From contig JAPWKE010000003.1 of NCBI GenBank assembly GCA_028283655.1, forward strand, positions 3,472,001-3,536,000: a DNA stretch of 64,000 nucleotides, given 5' to 3'. Within the stretch, counting starts at the first letter, position 1. Each line of letters begins with the position of its first letter. This DNA comes from Acidobacteriaceae bacterium. GTDB taxonomy: Bacteria > Acidobacteriota > Terriglobia > Terriglobales > Acidobacteriaceae. This document shows, one piece after another, positions 58,753 through 64,000 of the stretch. The translations under genes and the position numbers were made by a program. Under the pieces are notes generated by a model that saw nothing but the letters and a program-made list of their open reading frames with translations, was not told where the DNA came from and did not search any database.

Positions 58753-60177
58753 TTGGCTGAAACCACGACTTACGACCTCGCAATCATCGGCGGCGGCCCC
58801 GCTGGATACACCTGCGCCATCCGCGCCGCACAGCTCGGGCTGAAGGTCGCTCTGATTGAAAAGACTGACAAGCTCGGCGGCACCTGCCTTCACGTCGGCT
58901 GCATCCCCACCAAGGCCATGCTCTTTTCGGCCGAGGTCTGGGACCATCTGAAACACGCTGAAAGCTACGGTATCGACGGCGTTTCCGCGCCCAAGCTCAA
59001 CTGGCTGAACGTCCTCAAGCGCAAGAACGACATCATCACCAAGCACACCACCGGCTTGAACTTCTTGATGAAGAAGAACAAGATCACCGTCGTGCGCGGC
59101 TGGGGACGTCTCGCCGGCGCGGCCAAGGCTGGCGTGCTCACCATCGACGTCACCGGTGACGACAAGAAGGTTTCGCCCGTGCTGGCTAAGAAGGTCGTCC
59201 TTGCGACCGGCTCCGACGCCCGCATGTTGCCCGGTTACACGGCTGACGACACCATCCTCACCAACATCGAGATCCTCTCGCTGCCCGCTATGCCTAAGTC
59301 GCTGATCGTTATCGGCTCCGGCGCTGTTGGCGTCGAGTTTGCTTCGGTCTTCAACTCCTTCGGTGCGGAGGTTTCCATCATCGAAGCGCTTCCGCGCATC
59401 GTCCCGGTTGAGGATGAGGAAGTGTCGAAGGAGCTCACGCGCCAGTACAAGAAGCGCGGCATTGAAGTGAACACAAGCTGCAAGGTCGAGAAGATCGAGA
59501 AGACCAAAACCGGCGCGAAGGTCACCTTCACCGACGCTTCCGGCAAGTCCGTCGTCAAGGAAGCCGAGAAGGTTCTCGTGGCTGTCGGCCGCGGTCCTCG
59601 CACGGCGGATGCCGGCATCGACAAGACCAACATCCAGCTCGATCGCGGCTTTGTGCCGGTGAACGAGTGGATGGAGACGACCGAGCCGGGCGTCTATGCC
59701 ATCGGCGACATCGTCGCTGGCCTGCCGCAGCTCGCACACGTCGGCGCTATGGCCGGTGTGGTCGTTGCGTCCAAGCTCGCAGGCAAGTACGCCCGCGCTG
59801 TCCGTAAGGACCGCGTCCCGGGCTGCACCTACTGCGATCCCCAGATCGGTTCCGTTGGTCTCACCGAGGCTCAGGCCAAGGAGAAGGGCTACCAGGTCAA
59901 GGTCGGCAAGTTCCCGTTCGTCGGCAACTCCAAGGCCACGATTCTGGACGCGCACGATGGCTTCGTGAAGGTCGTTTCCGATGCGAAGTACGGTGAAGTC
60001 CTCGGCGTCCACATCATCGGCCCCCACGCTACAGAGCTTATCGGCGAGTGCGTCACCGCCATCGAACTCGAAGCAACGGTGGAGGAGATGATGTTCGTCA
60101 TCCACGCTCACCCCACGCTCAACGAGTCGCTGCTCGACGGCTTCTCGGCGGTCGAAGGCATGGCGATCAACGTCTAA
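58753..60177 (+). CDS. lpdA: Dihydrolipoyl dehydrogenase (E3)
   Basis: E3 reoxidises dihydrolipoamide of 2-oxoacid dehydrogenase complexes with NAD. The 474-residue protein has FAD motif GGGPAG, the redox pair C45-x4-C50 (GGTCLHVGCIP), a NAD motif in VIGSGAVGVEFAS and the active His453-Glu458 dyad (HAHPTLNE). TTG 58753 is the likely start, with GGAG about 12 nt upstream. lipB and E2 lie downstream on the same strand, and a terminator follows lpdA. Confidence 0.96.
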   Translation: MAETTTYDLAIIGGGPAGYTCAIRAAQLGLKVALIEKTDKLGGTCLHVGCIPTKAMLFSAEVWDHLKHAESYGIDGVSAPKLNWLNVLKRKNDIITKHTTGLNFLMKKNKITVVRGWGRLAGAAKAGVLTIDVTGDDKKVSPVLAKKVVLATGSDARMLPGYTADDTILTNIEILSLPAMPKSLIVIGSGAVGVEFASVFNSFGAEVSIIEALPRIVPVEDEEVSKELTRQYKKRGIEVNTSCKVEKIEKTKTGAKVTFTDASGKSVVKEAEKVLVAVGRGPRTADAGIDKTNIQLDRGFVPVNEWMETTEPGVYAIGDIVAGLPQLAHVGAMAGVVVASKLAGKYARAVRKDRVPGCTYCDPQIGSVGLTEAQAKEKGYQVKVGKFPFVGNSKATILDAHDGFVKVVSDAKYGEVLGVHIIGPHATELIGECVTAIELEATVEEMMFVIHAHPTLNESLLDGFSAVEGMAINV

Positions 60178-60202
60178 CTTCACTTCTACTCGCACATAGT
60201 CT

Positions 60203-60241
60203 GAAAGGCCGTCTCCTTCTTTGGAGACGGCCTTTCTGCTT
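60203..60241 (+). terminator. Terminator after lpdA
   Basis: A perfect 14-bp stem GAAAGGCCGTCTCC / GGAGACGGCCTTTC with loop TTCTTT, then a short T-containing tail. The 60242-60499 gap shows no gene or RNA I can support. Confidence 0.88.
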
Positions 60242-60499
60242 TGTTCTCCGCAAGATGAGAGAAGTGTAAAGAAGTGTCAGGCATGTGTAGTTTTTTGTCG
60301 AACATCCTGTGACTCATGGCCTACACTGGGCCGCACACTCCTTACAGGCCCCTGCTGAGCTTCCTCCCAGGTCTGTGGTGTCGTGTCTTCCTCTCCTGCG
60401 GGCTTTCCTTCGCTGAGCAGTACCTGCGGAGGGGATGATGTTCTCTTGCGGCGTGTCGCGGGCTCTTTTCGTTGCCGCAGGAAGAGCATACTTATCTGC

Positions 60500-60967
60500 A
60501 TGGAAAGCAGACCGCCGTTCCCTCCGTTCACGCTCGCGACCGCCACCGAAAAAGTGCGCAAAGCAGAAGATGCCTGGAACACCCGCGACGCGGAGAAGGT
60601 GTCGCTGGCCTACTCCGCCGACAGCGAATGGCGCAACCGCGAGGAGTTCCTCCACGGCCGCCAGCAGATCGTCGAGTTCCTGCGCCGCAAGTGGTCGCAG
60701 GAGCTGGAGTATCGCCTCATCAAGCAACTCTGGAGCTACACGGAGGACCGAATCGCCGTGCGTTTCTGCTACGAGTGGAACGACGCCTCCGGGCAGTGGT
60801 TTCGCTCCTACGGCAACGAGCTCTGGCACTTCGACGCCAGCGGCCTGATGACGCATCGTCACGCCAGCATCAACGATGTCGCCATCGCCGAAAGCGACCG
60901 CAAGTTCCACTGGCCACAGGGCCGTCGCCCCGACGATCACCCCGGCCTGCCGGAACTCGGCCTCTGA
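60500..60967 (+). CDS. SnoaL/NTF2-like protein (DUF1348 type)
   Basis: The 155-residue product is a DUF1348 member of the NTF2 superfamily, with [21 protein letters not shown] at the N-terminus, [18 protein letters not shown] in the middle and the final FHWPQG. Function is unknown; the cone fold suits binding a small ligand. The ATG at 60500 fits the family start. It is 33 nt before lipB and probably co-transcribed. Confidence 0.9.
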   Translation: MESRPPFPPFTLATATEKVRKAEDAWNTRDAEKVSLAYSADSEWRNREEFLHGRQQIVEFLRRKWSQELEYRLIKQLWSYTEDRIAVRFCYEWNDASGQWFRSYGNELWHFDASGLMTHRHASINDVAIAESDRKFHWPQGRRPDDHPGLPELGL

Positions 60968-61000
60968 CGGCCTGCCGATTTATCCTCTTTATAGAGCGTC

Positions 61001-61729
61001 ATGGTTCTTCAGCTTCTCCAACTCGGCCGTATCTCCTATCTCGAAGGCCTGAGCCTCATGCGCGAGGTCGTCGACGCCCGCAAGGCCGGTCGCATCGCCG
61101 ACACGCTGCTGCTCATGGAGCACCCGCCGGTGCTGACGCTCGGCCGAAACTCCTCCCGCGCCAACATCCTGGCCACGGACGCCGCCCTCGCCCAGCGAGG
61201 TGTCGAAATCCACGAGATCAACCGTGGCGGCGACGTCACCTACCACGGTCCGGGGCAGCTGGTTGGCTACCCTATCTTCGATCTCCGCGGTGACCTTCCC
61301 GGTAAAAAAGGTCCGCACCTTGGCCCGGTTGACTTCGTCCGGCTGATGGAAGAAGCCATCATCCTCACCTGCAAGGACTTCGGCGTCTCCACGCAGCGCG
61401 TGCCCAAACGTACCGGCGTCTGGACGATTCCCGGCGGCAGCATCCGCGAGAAAAAGGTCGCGGCCATCGGCGTTCACGTTTCCCAGGCGGTCACCTCGCA
61501 CGGCTTCGCGCTGAACGTTACCACCGACCTTCGCGACTTCAACTGGATCGTCCCCTGCGGCCTCACGGACGTTGGCGTGACCTCGCTCGAGCTGGAAGCT
61601 CCAGAGGGGACAGCCGTTTCTCTGTCCCTCGCCTCGAACTCTGCCGCACGCAATTTTGGCCGCGTCTTCAGCCGCCAGGTGGTGGCCAGTGAGACGCTAG
61701 ACGATCTGCTCTCGGTCGCAGCCGGTTAG
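61001..61729 (+). CDS. lipB: Octanoyl-[acyl-carrier-protein] transferase LipB
   Basis: LipB moves an octanoyl group from ACP to the lipoyl domains of E2 and H proteins, the first step of lipoate synthesis. The 242-residue product has INRGGDVTYHGPGQLVGYP near residue 73, the catalytic Lys152 (KVAAIGVHVS) and Cys186 (IVPCGLTD). Its natural substrate, a two-lipoyl E2, is encoded 147 nt downstream. Confidence 0.96.
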   Translation: MVLQLLQLGRISYLEGLSLMREVVDARKAGRIADTLLLMEHPPVLTLGRNSSRANILATDAALAQRGVEIHEINRGGDVTYHGPGQLVGYPIFDLRGDLPGKKGPHLGPVDFVRLMEEAIILTCKDFGVSTQRVPKRTGVWTIPGGSIREKKVAAIGVHVSQAVTSHGFALNVTTDLRDFNWIVPCGLTDVGVTSLELEAPEGTAVSLSLASNSAARNFGRVFSRQVVASETLDDLLSVAAG

Positions 61730-61876
61730 CTGCTAACGATCACATTCGGCGGGGCCGATTTCGCACAGCGGTGCGCTAACCGCTCACCCTGCGCTGACTC
61801 CGGCAACCTCGCCGCCGTATAATCCACAGTTGCGCGGATACTCCGCACCCATTCGTTAACCCCACGGAGAAGCTTG

Positions 61877-63481
61877 ATGCCGACCGAAGTCGTAATGCCC
61901 CAGATGGGCGAATCCATCACCGAAGGCACCATTACCAAGTGGCTGAAAAAGCCCGGCGATACCGTCCAGCGTGACGAACCGCTCTTCGAAATTTCCACCG
62001 ACAAGGTTGACGCCGAGATTCCCTCGCCCGTCGCCGGTACGCTCGGTGAGATCAAGGTGCAGGAAGGCACCACCGTCGGTATCAACACGGTCGTCTGCAC
62101 GGTAGAAGAGGGCGGCTCTGCTGCAGCTCCTGCCGCTTCTGCGCCGAAGGAAGACACCGTGACGCCGTCGGCCGTTTCGGTCGCCGCTGCCGATGCTGCT
62201 GTGAACGCTCCCGCAGCCGCTGGCACGGAAGTTCCCATGCCGCAGATGGGCGAGTCCATCACCGAAGGCACCATCACGAAGTGGCTGAAGAAGGTCGGCG
62301 ACACCGTCCAGCGCGACGAGCCCCTCTTCGAAATCTCCACCGACAAGGTTGACGCGGAGATTCCGTCGCCTGTCGCCGGTACGCTTACCGAGATCAAGGT
62401 GCAGGAAGGCGCAACCGTCACCATCAATACCGTGGTTGCGGTCATTGGCGGCGCGGCTGGCGCTTCTGCTCCCAAGCCTGCTGCGGCTGCTCCGGCAGCG
62501 GCACCTGCAGCCCCCGCTGCTGCACCTGCTCCCGCAGCGTCGGCTTCGGCTGGCGAAACCCCGCGTTCCTCGCCGCTGGTTCGCAAGATCGCCAGCGAGA
62601 ACAACGTCGACCTCACACAGGTTCCGGGTTCCGGCGCATCGGGACGCATTACCAAGGACGACATCAACGCGCACATGGCGGGTGGCTCGAAGCCTGCCGC
62701 CGCGGCTCCGGCTGCTGCAGCCCCCGCTGCCGCTAAGCCTGCTGCCCCGGTAGCAACGCCGCTCTCGGCTCCCACACCGGGCGAGCTCGTCCCGATGACG
62801 AAGATGCGCAGCATCATCGCCAAGCGCATGGTCGAGTCCAAGCAGACCAACGCTCACGTCCACACCGTCTTCAAGGTCGACATGACGCGCATCGTCAAGC
62901 TCCGCGAGAAGGAGAAGAGCAAGTACGAGCAGCGCAACGGCGCAAAGCTCACCTACATGCCCTTCATCACTCGCGCAGCCATCCAGGCGCTCAAGAAGCA
63001 CCCCATCGTTAACGCCAGCACCCAGGGCGACGCGATCCTCTACAACAAGAACATCAACATCGGCATCGCCGTCGCGCTGGAGTGGGGCCTCATCGTCCCC
63101 GTCATCAAGCAGACGGAAGAGCGCAACTTCCTCGGCATCACGCGCGCCATTGTTGACCTCGCCGATCGCGCTCGCAACAAGAAGCTCGCTCCCGACGAAG
63201 TTGCTGGCGGCACCTTCACGCTGACCAACGCCGGCATCTTCGGCGAGCAGTTTGGTACGCCGATCATCCCGATGCCGCAGTCCGCAATCCTCGGCATCGG
63301 CGGCCTCTTCAAGGAGCCGATGGTCATCGTCGACAAGGAAGGCAACGAGTCGATCGCGATCCGTTCCGTCCAGCGCTTCACGCTCGGCTTCGATCACCGC
63401 ATCATCGACGGTTCCGACGCAGGCAAGTTCATGGGCGACTTCAAGAACTACCTCGAGAACTGGTCCGAAGACATCGGTTAA
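61877..63481 (+). CDS. sucB: E2 acyltransferase of a 2-oxoacid dehydrogenase, two lipoyl domains
   Basis: The 534-residue protein has two nearly identical lipoyl domains with lipoate lysines Lys43 and Lys157 (both STDKVDAEIPSPVAGTL). A mobile Ala/Pro linker, an E3/E1-binding domain (SPLVRKIASENNVDL) and a CAT-like core with His507-x3-Asp511 (FDHRIIDG) follow. Dihydrolipoyl succinyltransferase is the most likely identity, but branched-chain or pyruvate E2 is possible because no E1 gene is near. The start is ATG 61877 after GGAG. Confidence 0.92.
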   Translation: MPTEVVMPQMGESITEGTITKWLKKPGDTVQRDEPLFEISTDKVDAEIPSPVAGTLGEIKVQEGTTVGINTVVCTVEEGGSAAAPAASAPKEDTVTPSAVSVAAADAAVNAPAAAGTEVPMPQMGESITEGTITKWLKKVGDTVQRDEPLFEISTDKVDAEIPSPVAGTLTEIKVQEGATVTINTVVAVIGGAAGASAPKPAAAAPAAAPAAPAAAPAPAASASAGETPRSSPLVRKIASENNVDLTQVPGSGASGRITKDDINAHMAGGSKPAAAAPAAAAPAAAKPAAPVATPLSAPTPGELVPMTKMRSIIAKRMVESKQTNAHVHTVFKVDMTRIVKLREKEKSKYEQRNGAKLTYMPFITRAAIQALKKHPIVNASTQGDAILYNKNINIGIAVALEWGLIVPVIKQTEERNFLGITRAIVDLADRARNKKLAPDEVAGGTFTLTNAGIFGEQFGTPIIPMPQSAILGIGGLFKEPMVIVDKEGNESIAIRSVQRFTLGFDHRIIDGSDAGKFMGDFKNYLENWSEDIG

Positions 63482-63500
63482 TCACGAGAAACGAAACACC

Positions 63501-63535
63501 AGCGGCAGAGCTATTCGGCTCTGCCGCTTTCTCTT
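63501..63535 (+). terminator. Terminator after the E2 gene
   Basis: Stem AGCGGCAGAGC / GCTCTGCCGCT with loop TATTCG, then TTTCTCTT, 20 nt past the stop. Confidence 0.88.
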
Positions 63536-63633
63536 GCCGCCACTCCGCAGAGCTTCACGCGCCAAAGAAACCTTTGCGTACCCTCTGTGGCCTTCGCGAC
63601 CTCTGCGTCGAAGCTTTCCTCACCCCGCATAAA

Positions 63634-63948
63634 CTACAGCGAGATCCCCAGCGCCTTCAAGTCCGCCACCAGCACTGCATCCCCTGCCTTCGCATCGGCA
63701 ATCAGCTTCTGAATATCCGCCAGCACCGCTTCATCCAGCGTCAGCGAAATCCCCTTCGCTTCGATCGCCACGGTCGCATCCTTCACCAGCTTGATGGCAT
63801 CTGCTCCCAGCGTCAGCAGCACGTTGCGCGTCTCTGCGCTCGTCACCAGCAGCCACGCCTGCTTGGCCCAGCGAAGGTCTGCAGCCAGCTTCGCGTAGAA
63901 GCTCTTCACGTCATTCCCAATCGTCTTCAACACTGTCTCAACACTCAT
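63634..63948 (-). CDS. Small helical protein of unknown function
   Basis: The 104-residue product is largely alpha-helical with a repeated Ala/Leu/Asp pattern (SVETVLKTIGNDVKSFYAKL; then KLIADAKAGDAVLVADLKAL at the end). GAGGAGATAAGAAG precedes the ATG at 63948, a strong ribosome binding site. No family is recognised. It might be part of an operon extending from outside the right edge. Confidence 0.7.
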   Translation of the reverse strand: MSVETVLKTIGNDVKSFYAKLAADLRWAKQAWLLVTSAETRNVLLTLGADAIKLVKDATVAIEAKGISLTLDEAVLADIQKLIADAKAGDAVLVADLKALGISL

Positions 63949-64000
63949 CTTCTTATCTCCTCTCGATCAACCATGCAACCGCCAGATGCGCGACCGTCAG

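Overview
The window is about 64 kb of GC-rich bacterial chromosome with dense, short-spaced genes. The best guess for the source is a soil Acidobacteriota of the Terriglobia type (Granulicella, Terriglobus or Edaphobacter-like). This is inferred from a secreted VWFA-type protein of the style expanded in that phylum, a TonB/ExbB/multiple-ExbD cluster, a bacteriophytochrome and many intergenic hairpin or heptamer repeats. No rRNA, CRISPR array, intact insertion sequence or prophage is visible.

Layout: (1) 0-8 kb: tgt and the Sec accessory genes yajC-secD-secF, separated by an opposing pair encoding a flavin monooxygenase and a MATE exporter. (2) 8-12.3 kb: tonB, exbB and three exbD genes, then thpR. 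(3) 12.3-14.3 kb: a lower-GC accessory patch with a secreted duplicated-domain protein and an IS3-type transposase remnant. (4) 14.3-22.2 kb: a TPR lipoprotein, an SDR enzyme and a housekeeping run ispE, tRNA-Gln, prs, rplY, pth, rpsF, rpsR, rplI. (5) 22.2-28 kb: a MarR regulator with a small membrane protein, metE behind a cobalamin riboswitch, two decayed genes, an NTF2-like protein and a DHFR/RibD-like protein. (6) 28-33.2 kb: two divergent paralogous lipoproteins around a lipocalin. (7) 33.5-48.8 kb: serA, a DsbA-like thiol protein, M20 peptidase, maf, yeaD-like epimerase, an endonuclease III-like glycosylase, isoaspartyl peptidase, paiB-like, amidohydrolase, CDP-alcohol phosphatidyltransferase, prolyl oligopeptidase, greA, ruvX and the VWFA protein. 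(8) 48.8-55.7 kb: a bphO-bphP light-sensing pair, mutS2 and divergent hemB. (9) 55.7-64 kb: Uma2, nucleoside hydrolase, a HigBA-type toxin-antitoxin pair, a lone phage-type lysozyme, and a lipoate-linked set lpdA, lipB and an E2 acyltransferase.

The genes mostly form ordinary housekeeping groups. BphO makes the biliverdin that BphP needs. LipB supplies the octanoyl group from which lipoate on the two E2 lipoyl domains is made, and LpdA reoxidises that lipoate. The cobalamin riboswitch on metE implies that the cell represses the B12-independent methionine synthase when B12 is available. The less explained material is the paralogous beta-propeller lipoprotein locus, the accessory patch near 12.6-14.3 kb, and several families of intergenic repeats and long hairpins, including a near-perfect 80-bp palindrome between secD and secF. 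I did not find a clear new defence or biosynthetic system.
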